Shown here: piece by piece, positions 36,156 through 45,459 of the stretch | Layout: each line of letters opens with the position of its first letter | Position numbering within the stretch: position 1 is the stretch's first letter | Source of the DNA: Acidimicrobiales bacterium | GTDB lineage: Bacteria > Actinomycetota > Acidimicrobiia > Acidimicrobiales > SZUA-35 | Direction: 5' to 3' | Assembly (NCBI GenBank): GCA_020630065.1 | Contig: JAHDCC010000015.1 | Location: forward strand, 1-64,000 | DNA length: 64,000 nt | The notes under the pieces: generated by a model | What the model was told of the DNA's origin: nothing | What the model saw: only the letters and a program-made list of their open reading frames with translations | Database searches by the model: none | Program-made: the position numbers and the translations under genes

Positions 36156-36896
36156 CTAGTAGAGCAGCTTCACGATGAGTGACAACATGGCAAACACTAG
36201 TACGCCCAGCACGATTCGTTCGAAGATGGCCATTGGTAGACGTTGGCGCAGACGTATTCCGATGGGTTGAATCGCTAAGGTAAACGGCACCAGTAGAACA
36301 GCGGTGGTAAACAGTTTTGGTGTGAAGGTGCCCTGGACACCGAAGACGGCGATCTGGGCTAGGCCGCTGAGGGCGTAGACGGTGGTGGTGGCAAATACGT
36401 AGGCGTTTCGGTCCAGTTTGAGGCTTAGGAACCATGGGGCCACAATCGGTCCAGAAATTCCACCGGCGCCTTGGAAAACTCCGGCGATACCTCCAGCAAT
36501 CGGGGTTAGGACAGGTTCTCGGTTTGGCGGAATCTTCCATTCGGGGGAGCGGTACCGGTTGATTAAAAACATCGCCACGATTGTGATTAAGAGTAGTCGT
36601 ATGGCGGCGTCCGGCAAGGATGGAAGGGCGACAGCTCCGATAACGCCTCCGACTATAGAGGTGGCGACAAAAACGGTTAGAAGTCGAGATTTTCTTCGAT
36701 GCTGGCGAGCCGACCACGCCAACGCCACATTAAGAATGAAGTTGGAGATCGATACGAACACGATGGCGTCGGCCGTCGGTACGAATATCGCCGCGACAGG
36801 AACGAGAACTATCGGGTAGCCCATGCCGGTGATGCTCTTCAGGAACGCGGCGGCAATAGCAACGGCAACGATGGTTACCAGTTCGATATCGCTCAA
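36156..36896 (-). CDS. TauE/SafE family sulfite/anion exporter-like permease
   Basis: 246 residues with about eight hydrophobic segments in two halves. Family features: AAFLKSITGMGYPIVLVPV near the start and the matching GGIAGVFQGAGGISGPIVAP in the second half. Family members export sulfite, sulfoacetate or other organic anions. The substrate is not indicated by neighbours. Confidence 0.85.
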   Translation of the reverse strand: MSDIELVTIVAVAIAAAFLKSITGMGYPIVLVPVAAIFVPTADAIVFVSISNFILNVALAWSARQHRRKSRLLTVFVATSIVGGVIGAVALPSLPDAAIRLLLITIVAMFLINRYRSPEWKIPPNREPVLTPIAGGIAGVFQGAGGISGPIVAPWFLSLKLDRNAYVFATTTVYALSGLAQIAVFGVQGTFTPKLFTTAVLLVPFTLAIQPIGIRLRQRLPMAIFERIVLGVLVFAMLSLIVKLLY

Positions 36897-36939
36897 CTAT
36901 CCCCGCCTTGTAATGGTCGGCAGCTTTGGACGGGTTTTC

Positions 36940-37557
36940 TCAGACCATCCGGTCGCCGTATTCCTCCAGGTAATCATCCATTGAGGCTTGAATTACGTCC
37001 CGGGCGTGTTGCGCCCCGTAGGTGCCAATGACCTCGATGGCGTTTGGTTTGACACCGGTGATGTCCATTTTGTAGGTGCCGAAATAGTGGACTATGCGGT
37101 TGATGACAGCGACGGGAAGCTGGGTTAGCTCTTTTGCATAGTCAAAGACTGTGTCGCTAACGAGAACGGCGACGATCTTGTCGTCAGCTTCGCCCCCGTC
37201 GAGAACCTGGAGACCTCCGAGGACTCTTGCTGGCACAACGAGTTCTGCTCTCGAGATTCGTTGCTGGCTTAGAACACAGATATCGAGAGGGTCATGGTCT
37301 CCCATATCGGCTTGTGGCGTTAGTGCGGCAACGCGAGGTCCACAATATGTTTGTGGGATGAATCCGTAAAGAGTCGGTGGCAGGGCAGACGAGCCTTGCG
37401 GGCGGTCGACCCGAAGATACCCAGTCTTTTTGTCGATCTCGTACTTGACCTCGTCGAACGGGGTCATTTCGATGTAGGCGTCGACTTCGTCGGGGGCTGA
37501 ATCCCCGATGGGGAGTCCATGCCAAGGGTGGGGCCGATATCGATTAAATAGAGTCAC
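36940..37557 (-). CDS. ppa: Inorganic pyrophosphatase (family I)
   Basis: 205 residues, close to family size. It hydrolyses pyrophosphate to phosphate and so drives biosynthesis. Core pieces: [10 protein letters not shown] with the substrate-binding Lys and Glu, YGFIPQTY, the metal motif DHDPLDI (87-93), and DDKIVAV with later Asp/Lys. The long start [18 protein letters not shown] is typical of bacterial and plastid-like variants. It is in the same direction as the SRPBCC gene 88 bases upstream. Confidence 0.92.
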   Translation of the reverse strand: MTLFNRYRPHPWHGLPIGDSAPDEVDAYIEMTPFDEVKYEIDKKTGYLRVDRPQGSSALPPTLYGFIPQTYCGPRVAALTPQADMGDHDPLDICVLSQQRISRAELVVPARVLGGLQVLDGGEADDKIVAVLVSDTVFDYAKELTQLPVAVINRIVHYFGTYKMDITGVKPNAIEVIGTYGAQHARDVIQASMDDYLEEYGDRMV

Positions 37558-37645
37558 GTATCACCAATCGGTAGTTTCCGCCCAAAACGTAGACGGACAA
37601 CAGCTGACCCGCGACCATAACCTGAAATGTGGCTAGAAGACAACG

Positions 37646-38098
37646 CTAGACAGAGTGACTTATTGCGGCTGCTTCCAGGTCTGACAGGAAGCCTTGGAAA
37701 CCTGTCGAGAGTTGTTTATCTAACATGGGTCCCATTAGTCGCCCGATGGGGCCGAACTTGGTTGTGTACTTGTACTCAACGGCCACTGTTGTCTGGTTGT
37801 CGGATTCGGTGACGAGGTCGAACGTCACCTCGCCGTTCTTGATGGGTAATTTGCTGGTCGAGTCGATCGTGATCACCATTTGAGATTCCGGCGTCCACCC
37901 AACAATCGTCTCTTCAAGGCTTCCGACGGGGGCAAGATCGCAGTGTCGTCGGGCGCCGAGGCCTTCGGTGCTGTTGCTGGTGGACAGGCTGGTCTTTACA
38001 CCGCTGTTCCAGTCAGAGATATTGGGGAAGTCAGCCAACACGTTCCAGACCGCTGTTCGGCTAGTTGGTACTTGGCGTTTGACGGTGACGGTTCGCAT
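37646..38098 (-). CDS. SRPBCC family protein (polyketide cyclase/dehydrase-like)
   Basis: 150 residues: VKRQVPTSRTAVWNVLADFPNISDWNSGV opening helix-grip, a middle LEETIVGWTPESQMVI, and a C-terminal helix ending in DLEAAA. A cytosolic hydrophobic-ligand binder; the ligand is unknown. The same fold is present at 3417-3896, but the two are not closely alike. Confidence 0.85.
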   Translation of the reverse strand: MRTVTVKRQVPTSRTAVWNVLADFPNISDWNSGVKTSLSTSNSTEGLGARRHCDLAPVGSLEETIVGWTPESQMVITIDSTSKLPIKNGEVTFDLVTESDNQTTVAVEYKYTTKFGPIGRLMGPMLDKQLSTGFQGFLSDLEAAAISHSV

Positions 38099-38232
38099 GT
38101 GTGCTTCGTTTCGTAGGAGGCGGATGTGGTCGCCTAATTGATGTCGACCTTTAAACGAAGTTGTGGTGTGGGTTTAATCGATTTCGGCGTTGATTTGATC
38201 GGATTGTCATGAAATGCGAGTCGCCGGGGCTT

Positions 38233-38895
38233 TCATGTCAATTGTTGCGCTAGATCTTCAGCGAGCCAAGCAGCATCTTGTCTGATTGTTGGCTGGATTT
38301 CAGTGAGCGTTGACGCTACGAGGGGGATTGATGTTGGTGGTAGGGCTAGGCGGGGGCGATGGCGGAGTATTCGTTCTAAACGAACCGCGACCAGTTCTGG
38401 GTCGCCGTGTTCGGTTGGTTGAGGTTGTTCCGATAGTCGAGTCAAGGTGGTGGTCCATCGGTCGGCGTCTGTTTTGTTCACCATGGTGGCTAAGTCGTGT
38501 AGTACCGACGGGATGTGTTTAAACGCTTGGTGGGTGTCTGTCCGAACCGAATGCTGTTCGAGTAGGGCGCCGTCGAGTAACAGTTCGGGGCCGACGTGGG
38601 CGCATGCCCGGGCGGGGCCTCGTTTGACTCCTTTGTCGAGGAGGTTCTGCATGGTTTCGCTCATGATTTTTCGGAACCAGCTGTGGCTATGGAATACCGA
38701 GTCGGTGCGATGGTGTAGGTCTATGCCCTGTGCGAGGTCTTCTGATTCGGACCGGTTTTGTAGCTTTACCTGAGCGATGTTGCAGATGTCGGGCAGGGCG
38801 GAGCCTAACAAGATGGTTGTCCTGGTAGTGGTGTTTTGGGTTGCCCCGATGGGGTGGAGGATGGCTGAGACGGCGATGTGGCCTGCGATGTTCAT
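38233..38895 (-). CDS. Metal-dependent hydrolase-like protein (AcpH/zinc phospholipase-like)
   Basis: 220 residues, mostly helical. It starts MNIAGHIAVS, then LLGSALPDI, GIDLHHRTDSVFHSHSWFR and HVGPELLLDG. His and Asp at these places fit the helical metal-dependent hydrolases related to acyl carrier protein phosphodiesterase and HD-type phospholipase C. Actual substrate unknown. Divergent from a TetR gene, with a long palindrome in the gap. Confidence 0.6.
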   Translation of the reverse strand: MNIAGHIAVSAILHPIGATQNTTTRTTILLGSALPDICNIAQVKLQNRSESEDLAQGIDLHHRTDSVFHSHSWFRKIMSETMQNLLDKGVKRGPARACAHVGPELLLDGALLEQHSVRTDTHQAFKHIPSVLHDLATMVNKTDADRWTTTLTRLSEQPQPTEHGDPELVAVRLERILRHRPRLALPPTSIPLVASTLTEIQPTIRQDAAWLAEDLAQQLT

Positions 38896-38940
38896 CTTGG
38901 GTTGAGTCTATATGTTCTCGGATTTCTTCACCGGAAAAGA

Positions 38941-38968
38941 AACTATACGTACGAACGTATGTATAGTT
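38941..38968. promoter_or_regulatory. Near-perfect 28-base palindrome, TetR operator
   Basis: The 28 bases from 38941 to 38968 match their own reverse complement at 24 positions; half site AACTATACGTACG. It lies 6 bases before the TetR ATG and about 45 bases before the divergent hydrolase gene. Size and position fit a TetR-type operator for both genes. Confidence 0.7.
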
Positions 38969-38974
38969 GGAGGT

Positions 38975-39586
38975 ATGGCATCCAAACCAACTACAGACGG
39001 ACGTAGAGAGCGTGGGCAGAAAAGCCGAAAAAAGGTGCTCGAAGCCGCGGTCCAGCTGGCATCCACCGACGGGCTAACAGGCTTACGTTTCGGAGTGTTA
39101 GCCTTGCTCATAGACGTACCCAAAAGCAGCATTTCAGCGCTATTCAAAACCAAAGAACAACTTCAGCTGGCGACAATCGACTATGCGGCCGACCTCGTCA
39201 ACGAACAAGTCATGATGCGGGCCCAAACGGCGACAACCCCCCTAGGGCAACTCGAACTGCTCGGAACTGCCTGGTTTGACTACCTTGAAGGAAACACGTT
39301 CGAAGGTGGCTGCTTTTTTGTTGCCGCCGCAGCCGAAATGGACGGCCAGGTCGGCGCTGTACGTGACGCGATAGCAGAAGCTAACGGTCGATGGCTCGCC
39401 TACCTAGCGTTGTGTGTTGACAACGTAGGAATCAGAACCGTTGATGGGGCAGAGGTAGCGTTCCGCCTCAATTCCGCCGGGCTGGGAGCCAACTTCGGCA
39501 AACAACTACTCGACGATGCCGCCTCAATTGAACGCGGCCGCCGACTGTGGGCCGACGAAGTGCAACGGCTCCGTGATAGCCAGTAG
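38975..39586 (+). CDS. TetR family transcription regulator
   Basis: 203 residues from ATG 38975 (GGAGG directly before it; earlier in-frame start codons lie inside the palindrome). HTH at about 20-60 (KKVLEAAVQLASTDGLTGLRFGVLALLIDVPKSSISALFKTK). The C-terminal half resembles the TetR_C_16/YxaF-like group with TWF-type AWFDYLEGNTFEGGCFFVAAAAE. It probably represses itself and the divergent hydrolase. The next gene, carbonic anhydrase, follows 76 bases later in the same direction. Confidence 0.85.
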   Translation: MASKPTTDGRRERGQKSRKKVLEAAVQLASTDGLTGLRFGVLALLIDVPKSSISALFKTKEQLQLATIDYAADLVNEQVMMRAQTATTPLGQLELLGTAWFDYLEGNTFEGGCFFVAAAAEMDGQVGAVRDAIAEANGRWLAYLALCVDNVGIRTVDGAEVAFRLNSAGLGANFGKQLLDDAASIERGRRLWADEVQRLRDSQ

Positions 39587-39662
39587 AACCGTCGCTCCAG
39601 CGAACCCCCTGAACGCTCCGCCACGACTCAATTTTATTCACAAACAACGATAAGGAAACCCT

Positions 39663-40220
39663 ATGTCAGTGCAGTCTGAACCAGCGAATCCCCGCGTCCG
39701 CGATATTCTTCTCGAACGAAATCGCCAGTCCCTCGACGGATTCAGCCCTATACCTCTCCAGCTAAATCTGCCAGCAATTGTCCTAACCTGTATGGACCCC
39801 CGAGTCCACCCGGCAGACGCGCTGGGCATCGGGCGAGGTGACGCCGTCGTCATACGAAACGCTGGAGGCCGAGTAACCCCAGAGTTCGTTCGTGATATCG
39901 CCATTCTAGGCGTAGTCGCCCGCACCGAAAGCCTAGAAAGCGGGGACAACTTCGATAACGAATTTGAGTTAGTCATCATGCAGCACACCGACTGTGGCAT
40001 AACAAGACTAGCCAATCCGAACTTTGCCGGGCTTGCCGCCAGCTATCTCGAAGTCGAACCGGAACAGCTAGAAAACGAGCATCTCACCGACCCATTCCAG
40101 GCCGTTGTTACCGACATCAAAAAGCTGCGATCCAACCCGATGATTCCTGACACCCTTTCAATTTCAGGCGTCGTGTTTGATGTCGAGACAGGAAACGCCA
40201 TACCGGTCGAAGTTGACTAG
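39663..40220 (+). CDS. Beta-class carbonic anhydrase
   Basis: 185 residues. Zinc ligands Cys43, His108 and Cys111 (CMDPR and QHTDCG) and the Asp45/Arg47 dyad are present, so it should interconvert CO2 and bicarbonate. RNAGGR, a conserved loop, is at 65-70. It may feed bicarbonate to enzymes such as the pyruvate carboxylase encoded in this window; that link is an inference. AAGGAAA precedes ATG 39663. Confidence 0.9.
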   Translation: MSVQSEPANPRVRDILLERNRQSLDGFSPIPLQLNLPAIVLTCMDPRVHPADALGIGRGDAVVIRNAGGRVTPEFVRDIAILGVVARTESLESGDNFDNEFELVIMQHTDCGITRLANPNFAGLAASYLEVEPEQLENEHLTDPFQAVVTDIKKLRSNPMIPDTLSISGVVFDVETGNAIPVEVD

Positions 40221-40230
40221 GTTAACCAGC

Positions 40231-40264
40231 CCGCCCAATCGGTACACGCATCCCGATTGGGCGG
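40231..40264 (+). terminator. Strong hairpin after carbonic anhydrase gene
   Basis: CCGCCCAATCGG (40231-40242) and CCGATTGGGCGG (40253-40264) form a perfect 12-bp stem with a 10-base loop, right after the carbonic anhydrase stop and 13 bases before the helicase start. No T run follows, so it may be a terminator or an mRNA-stabilising stem. Confidence 0.5.
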
Positions 40265-40277
40265 CTAGGCTCAATGG

Positions 40278-42173
40278 GTGCCATCTACCTCCGACCAGCT
40301 TCGCCTAGTTACCGAACATCTCGCCGGTGGAGGCGAACAGCGCGAAGGTCAAATCGAAATGGCCGAACTCGTCGCCGAAGCCATCGAGGAAGCTACCACT
40401 CTCTTTGTAGAAGCGGGAACCGGTACCGGCAAGTCATTGGCCTACCTGACGCCAATCATTGCAGCAGGTAAACAGGCGGTCGTAGCCACTGCCACTATTG
40501 CCTTGCAAGGCCAACTCGTCGACCAAGACGTCGCTGCGGTCTCAGCCGGGTTAGGTCGAGAAGTTTCGGTTGCCCTGTTGAAAGGCCGCTCGAATTACCT
40601 TTGCCAGCAACGCTTCGACGAATTTCAACGATCGAGCAGACAAGAACAGCTTCAGATCTTGCGTGGTCGTAGCGAAACCGAACACGTTGACGCCATCGTC
40701 GACTGGGCAGAGTCAACGACGACCGGCGACCGCGAAGAGTTAGACCCAGCGCCCCCAGCCGACACGTGGCGAGCGGTGAGCGTCGGTGCCGACGAATGCC
40801 CTGGCGCCGCTCGATGCCCATCCGGTTCGGCTTGTTTCTCGGAGAAGGCTCGAGAGCAGGCCATCAAAGCCGACATCATCGTAACCAACCATCATTACTA
40901 CGGGCTGAATATCAACTCTGATGACGTTTTGCTGCCTGAACACGATGTGGTCGTATTCGACGAAGCCCACCACATTCCCGAAGTTGTTAGTGTCACGAAC
41001 GGAACCGAACTAGGTGGGAGTCGATTTAGAGGAGTCGCCCGCCAAGTACGAGCCATATCGACCGACGAAGCGCTGTTCGCAAAACTTGACCGTACCGCCG
41101 AAGATATCGAAGACTATTTACGCCCCTTGGTCGGTGAACGGCTCGAACCAACACTCGACCTCACCCAAATGTTGGCGATCGGTCGAGAACGAGTCAACGA
41201 AGTTATCAACGTTTTGCGTAAAGCCGACCCCGAAGAGGGCAGCGACGCCGCCGCTCGACTCGAACGAGTTCGGTTGGCCGCGAGTCGCCTGGTGGCAGAT
41301 ATCGATGGGGCAATAGCGGCCGACGATTCCGACGTCATGTGGGTCGACGGGTCCGACAAGGCTCCGGTTCTTAAGCTAACCCCTCTCGATGTTGGTGCGA
41401 TTCTGATCGACCGTTTGTGGGGTAGACGAAGCGTTATCTTGACCAGCGCCACAATGCCAGACGGGATCGTTTCAGCTGTTGGTTTGGATCCGGCAGAATC
41501 TGAAATTCGGCGCGTTGGGTCTCCCTTCGACTACCCGAAGCAGGGCATACTGTACTGTCCTGCCCATTTACCGGAACCACGCAGCGCCCGATTTCGTGAC
41601 GAAGCGGTAGAAGAAATGGCGCAACTTATCGACGCCGCCGGTGGACGAACACTTTGTCTTTTCACCAGTTATTCGGCCATGAACGAAACGGCCGAACTTT
41701 TGTACGGAAAGATCGCCCAGCCGCTTGTCTGCCAGGGTGATGCATCAAGGCAGGTCCTTCTCGAACGTTTCCGAAACGAACCAGAACTGGTTTTGTTGGC
41801 GACCCTATCGTTCTGGCAGGGTGTTGATATCCCGGGGCCGAGCTTGACGCTTGTAACAATCGATCGGCTTCCGTTTCCTCGACCTGACGAACCGGTAAAC
41901 CAGGCACGACGAGATCAGGCCGGTCGCGATGCGTTCCGGCAAGTTGACTTGCCTCGGGCTCAAGTCCTTTTGGCCCAAGGGGCCGGGCGGCTGATACGTC
42001 GTGGCGGTGACCGAGGAGTCGTAGCGGTGCTAGATTCGCGCCTGGCGAACAAGAAGGCGTACCGTTGGGAGCTCATCAACGCTCTGCCTGATTTCCGGCG
42101 GACCCGTTCCCTCGACGACGCGATTGCGTTCTTGTCGGAACTCGACGCTACACATTCAGATGAAGAAGAATAA
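40278..42173 (+). CDS. dinG: DinG/XPD-like ATP-dependent DNA helicase
   Basis: 631 residues from GTG 40278. Walker A EAGTGTGKS at 45-53, DEAH box VVFDEAHHI at 226-233, and motif VI QGAGRLIRRGGDRG. Four Cys (109, 174, 180, 186: NYLC, DEC, ARC, SAC) lie where XPD/DinG helicases hold a 4Fe-4S cluster. It should unwind DNA 5' to 3' in repair of replication-blocking structures. Gene name is by family; this lineage also has YoaA-like forms. Confidence 0.85.
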   Translation: MPSTSDQLRLVTEHLAGGGEQREGQIEMAELVAEAIEEATTLFVEAGTGTGKSLAYLTPIIAAGKQAVVATATIALQGQLVDQDVAAVSAGLGREVSVALLKGRSNYLCQQRFDEFQRSSRQEQLQILRGRSETEHVDAIVDWAESTTTGDREELDPAPPADTWRAVSVGADECPGAARCPSGSACFSEKAREQAIKADIIVTNHHYYGLNINSDDVLLPEHDVVVFDEAHHIPEVVSVTNGTELGGSRFRGVARQVRAISTDEALFAKLDRTAEDIEDYLRPLVGERLEPTLDLTQMLAIGRERVNEVINVLRKADPEEGSDAAARLERVRLAASRLVADIDGAIAADDSDVMWVDGSDKAPVLKLTPLDVGAILIDRLWGRRSVILTSATMPDGIVSAVGLDPAESEIRRVGSPFDYPKQGILYCPAHLPEPRSARFRDEAVEEMAQLIDAAGGRTLCLFTSYSAMNETAELLYGKIAQPLVCQGDASRQVLLERFRNEPELVLLATLSFWQGVDIPGPSLTLVTIDRLPFPRPDEPVNQARRDQAGRDAFRQVDLPRAQVLLAQGAGRLIRRGGDRGVVAVLDSRLANKKAYRWELINALPDFRRTRSLDDAIAFLSELDATHSDEEE

Positions 42174-42263
42174 GCCGATATAGTGCTGGGGAGCGAGTAG
42201 CGAGTTCGGCTGTTCTCTCACTTATTCACCGTCGCAACAAGCTTGGCTGTTAGGATTCGGCCT

Positions 42264-43271
42264 ATGTCAACTCTTGAGTCTGCGCCGTCGAGCGCCGTAG
42301 TCGATTCAGGCCTTACTCCCAATCGGTTACCCGTGTTGGGTCCGTGGATCTTGGTTGGGTTACTGTCCGCTGCTTTTGTGCTCCGTGGAAGGCTGGGTTG
42401 GTTCGAAAACGATGAACTCCGTTTGTGGTCAACCTTGTTCGTCTCTATCTGTATCCAAGCTCTTCCTTTCCTGGTTTTAGGTGTTGTTATCAGTGGCCTT
42501 ATAGGGGCGTTTGTATCTCCGGAGCTTGTCCAACGGTTTGTCCCCAAGCGTCCGATTCTGGCGGTGCCATCGGCTGGTTTAGCCGGATTGGCGTTGCCCG
42601 GGTGTGAATGTGGTTCCGTCCCAATCGCTGGCCGGCTGGTAGCGGCTGGCACCCCTTCGGCGGCCGCTTTGACATTCCTTCTTGCCGCTCCTGCGATCAA
42701 CCCGGTAGTTCTCGTTTCGACGGCGGTAGCGTTCCCGGGAAACACGAACCTGATCTTGGCCAGATTCTTGGCCTCGCTGTCTGCTGCGATGCTCGTCGGC
42801 GCATGGTGGTCTCGTCGATCTGGAGATTCGCTTCTCGAACAGCTCCGACATTCTCATGCTCCTAAGAACGGTCGGTGGAGAACCTTTGTCGACATAGCGT
42901 CACGAGATCTGATTCACGCCGGTGGCTATCTTGTTGTCGGGGCTCTCGCAGCGGCGACGCTGCAGCTAGTGGTGCCTCGTTCTGTCCTCAACTCGGTGGC
43001 CGACAATGAGTTGTTGTCGATTCTGGTGTTCGCGATTCTCGCCGTGATCCTGTCGATCTGTTCAGAGGCGGATGCGTTCGTGGCTGCCGGATTGCCGCAG
43101 TTCTCGTTGACCTCTCGGTTGGTATTTCTTGTCGTCGGACCGGTTATCGATTTGAAACTTGTTGCGATGCATGCTGGTGTATTTGGACGAAAGTTTGCGA
43201 TGGTTTTTGCGCCGGTAACGCTCGCTACAGCGGTTGTTAGCGCGGTTGTGATGGGATGGGTGTTGCTATGA
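42264..43271 (+). CDS. Permease of the DUF318/YraQ type
   Basis: 335 residues from ATG 42264. About eight membrane segments with the family motif GLALPGCECGSVPIAGRLVAAGTPSAAALTFLLAAPAINP, where the Cys pair and GTP loop are typical. The second half repeats the fold (SICSEADAFVAAGLPQFSL). Often annotated as a metal or arsenic-type permease; real substrate unknown. Its stop overlaps the ATG of the following gene (ATGA), which encodes the usual partner. Confidence 0.85.
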   Translation: MSTLESAPSSAVVDSGLTPNRLPVLGPWILVGLLSAAFVLRGRLGWFENDELRLWSTLFVSICIQALPFLVLGVVISGLIGAFVSPELVQRFVPKRPILAVPSAGLAGLALPGCECGSVPIAGRLVAAGTPSAAALTFLLAAPAINPVVLVSTAVAFPGNTNLILARFLASLSAAMLVGAWWSRRSGDSLLEQLRHSHAPKNGRWRTFVDIASRDLIHAGGYLVVGALAAATLQLVVPRSVLNSVADNELLSILVFAILAVILSICSEADAFVAAGLPQFSLTSRLVFLVVGPVIDLKLVAMHAGVFGRKFAMVFAPVTLATAVVSAVVMGWVLL

Positions 43272-43996
43272 ATAGGCTTGCGCGTTCAATACTTCTCTTC
43301 AGTATCGGGTTAGTGATGGCCCGTCTGCTTTGGACGGGTGGTTTCGGCTGGTTTGTTCAACAACGTATGCGATTTCCGTTGCTTGCGGCGGCCGTTGTGC
43401 TTATCTTGTTTGGGTTGTACGAAATAGTGTCGAGTCTGCGAGAGGAAGGACGCGACCCGGACTCTTCTAAACGGGCGGCCGGACCATTTGTCGGCTGGCT
43501 TCTTTCATTACCTCTACTGGTTTTGGCGTCGGTGGCTCCTACCGGCCTGGGGGCAGCGGCCGCGAACCGGGTTGACAGTTACTCGTCGGTTGAAATCGAC
43601 ACCGGCTACGAGCCGCTTGCACCAAGTTCGACGCCTATTCCAATGCAGGTATCGGAATTCCAGGGCCGAGCGATTTGGGAAGAGGCTCAGAGTATGGATG
43701 GGGTTCCCGTCTTGTTGGAGGGGCTCGTCGTGAACGATGAGACCGTTCCAGACGGATTCAAACTTACGCGGTTTCTTGTGAGTTGTTGCGCCGCCGATGG
43801 AATTCCCGTTCAGGTAGTTTTGCGGGACGTTGGCCAGCAGTTCGAAGATGATATGTGGGTTCGAGCAGAGGTTGTGTGGCGTCCTCCTGAAGTGCCGTAT
43901 CAGGATCAGGAAGGGGAGTGGGAGGTTGAGGCCGATGTGGTTCGCATCGAAGTGGAGCCTAACCCTCCGAACGACGCGTACGAATCGCCGTACTGA
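43268..43996 (+). CDS. TIGR03943-type partner of the permease (YcgQ-like)
   Basis: 242 residues from ATG 43268. Two or three membrane segments in the first 95 residues, then an outer domain with LTRFLVSCCAADGIPVQVVLRD, the Cys-Cys region typical of the family, and an acidic end. The protein occurs together with DUF318 permeases, and here the two genes overlap by four bases, so they likely form one complex. Confidence 0.85.
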   Translation: MNRLARSILLFSIGLVMARLLWTGGFGWFVQQRMRFPLLAAAVVLILFGLYEIVSSLREEGRDPDSSKRAAGPFVGWLLSLPLLVLASVAPTGLGAAAANRVDSYSSVEIDTGYEPLAPSSTPIPMQVSEFQGRAIWEEAQSMDGVPVLLEGLVVNDETVPDGFKLTRFLVSCCAADGIPVQVVLRDVGQQFEDDMWVRAEVVWRPPEVPYQDQEGEWEVEADVVRIEVEPNPPNDAYESPY

Positions 43997-44021
43997 TCGG
44001 TGGTAATGATCTGCCGGACTC

Positions 44022-44789
44022 CTAGTGGTTGTATTCTTGTAGATTCTTGATCTGGATGAACTGTTTTGGGGCGACACCCAGCTCTGAACGAAACGCTGCG
44101 ATAAACGAGCTGGCAGAGGAATAGCCGACACGATAGGCCGTGGAGGTGACGTTATCGTCTTCGGTAAGTAGCGCTACCGAAGCGAGGATGCGGGCTCTGC
44201 GACGCCAACGGCCCAGGCTTAACTGGGTCTCGGTCTTGAATCTTCGCTCGAGCGTCCGCCGACTTGTCGCTGCGGATCGAAGGTGTTCGTTGAGGTCGCG
44301 CTCTGGCCGGTCCATCACCGATGTAGCGAACTCTCGAGCCTGATTGTCAACCGGAAACGGAAGATATAACGGGGCATCTTGTAGCTGCGCGATCCGGTCC
44401 GCTAGCAAGGTAACGAGAGCAACGTCGATTTCTCTGCTCAGATCCATTGGAGCGGATCGAATAGCGTGGTAGATGAGTTCACTCACGAGGGGCTTGAGGT
44501 TCATAACTCGTAGTCGATCGCCGAGTAACGTTAACGACGACTCAGCGTAGAGGCAGCGTATGGCAACATGTCTAGAGGTCTCGATCGATACGCGGGACCC
44601 GTCTGGGATACAGATTGCGCGGTATTCGGGAACCGTCCATACCCGATCCCGGGCATGTGCGGTGAATAGTCCAGAATGAGCTAATACGAGCTGGTCCCAC
44701 CCCGGTTGGGTGGGTAACAGCACCCGGCCGGGAGGATGGGTAGCCGAGTAGCCGCGTACTCGTGAAGGGGGTTGGCGAGATTTCGACAC
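44022..44789 (-). CDS. AraC family transcription regulator
   Basis: 255 residues. An N-terminal cupin-type sensing domain (PGRVLLPTQPGWDQLVLAHSG, RVWTVPEYRAICIPDG) is followed by two AraC HTH motifs (LNEHLRSAATSRRTLERRFKT and STAYRVGYSSASSFIAAFRSELG). This order matches regulators of effector-uptake or resistance genes. Divergent from the VOC gene, 54 bases apart, which may be its target. Confidence 0.88.
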   Translation of the reverse strand: MSKSRQPPSRVRGYSATHPPGRVLLPTQPGWDQLVLAHSGLFTAHARDRVWTVPEYRAICIPDGSRVSIETSRHVAIRCLYAESSLTLLGDRLRVMNLKPLVSELIYHAIRSAPMDLSREIDVALVTLLADRIAQLQDAPLYLPFPVDNQAREFATSVMDRPERDLNEHLRSAATSRRTLERRFKTETQLSLGRWRRRARILASVALLTEDDNVTSTAYRVGYSSASSFIAAFRSELGVAPKQFIQIKNLQEYNH

Positions 44790-44843
44790 TATTAGTCAAT
44801 GTATAGCTTTGTTCCTGACGTCAGGCGTGCCAGGATGGGTCAT

Positions 44844-45221
44844 ATGAAACCACGATTAACGCATTTTGCTATTAACACCGACGACGTGGAAGCCACACAA
44901 CTGTTCTACGGCTCCGTCTTTGGGTGGGAGTTTCGGGACTATGGGCCGCCAGGGTTTGTGCAGATAATCGATGACACAACCCAGCAGCCGATGGGGTCGA
45001 TTCAGCAGCGTCGCCAGTTGTTAGATGACGCTCCGACTTTAGGGTTTGAATGCACGTTCGGGGTCGACGATATCGAGATGGCTAAATCGCAGATCGTTGC
45101 CGCTGGGGGCAAGATCTTGATGGATACCTTCACGATTACTAACGTCGGGCACCTCCTCGCATTCGAAGATCCTGGAGGTAACCCTGCCTTGATCATGGAG
45201 TACGACTCCTCCGTTGACTAG
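44844..45221 (+). CDS. VOC (glyoxalase-like) family protein
   Basis: 125 residues from ATG 44844, with AGGA eight bases upstream; ATG 44835 is an alternative. A glyoxalase/bleomycin-resistance fold: LTHFAINTDDVEATQLFYGSVFGWEFRDYGPP, and the second repeat with VGHLLAFEDPGGNPALIMEY. His and Glu positions for a metal are present in part. Enzymatic or binding function unknown; it may be under the divergent AraC regulator. Confidence 0.85.
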   Translation: MKPRLTHFAINTDDVEATQLFYGSVFGWEFRDYGPPGFVQIIDDTTQQPMGSIQQRRQLLDDAPTLGFECTFGVDDIEMAKSQIVAAGGKILMDTFTITNVGHLLAFEDPGGNPALIMEYDSSVD

Positions 45222-45279
45222 CCCGTCTTAGACGAAGGTTTACCTGTGTCGAGATGCTGAGGTTGGTTCGAGTTATTTG

Positions 45280-45354
45280 TCGGGCTGGGGAGATTTGAAC
45301 TCCCGGCCTCTTGACCCCCAGTCAAGCGCGCTAACCAAGCTGCGCCACAGCCCG
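45280..45354 (-). tRNA. tRNA-Pro (GGG)
   Basis: Read on the minus strand, a complete cloverleaf is visible: acceptor CGGGCTG/CAGCCCG, D arm GCGCAGCTTGGTTAGCGC, anticodon stem CTTGA/TCAAG with loop CTGGGGG giving anticodon GGG, T arm GGGAG-TTCAAAT-CTCCC and discriminator A at 45280. CCA is not encoded. It decodes Pro CCC/CCU. Confidence 0.95.
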
Positions 45355-45459
45355 TGGATCGACGATGATAGCCAAAAAACAATCCGACCCACACCCGAAA
45401 AACGTATCGATTTTTGTTCTCCAACGGCACGACTATTTTTGTGTAGCCGGGATTTGCAG

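Noticed and set aside
36142-36717. 191-codon minus-strand frame overlapping the TauE gene
   Set aside because: It overlaps the TauE frame on the same strand; TauE has the membrane helices and family motifs, while this frame is Arg/His/Pro-rich.
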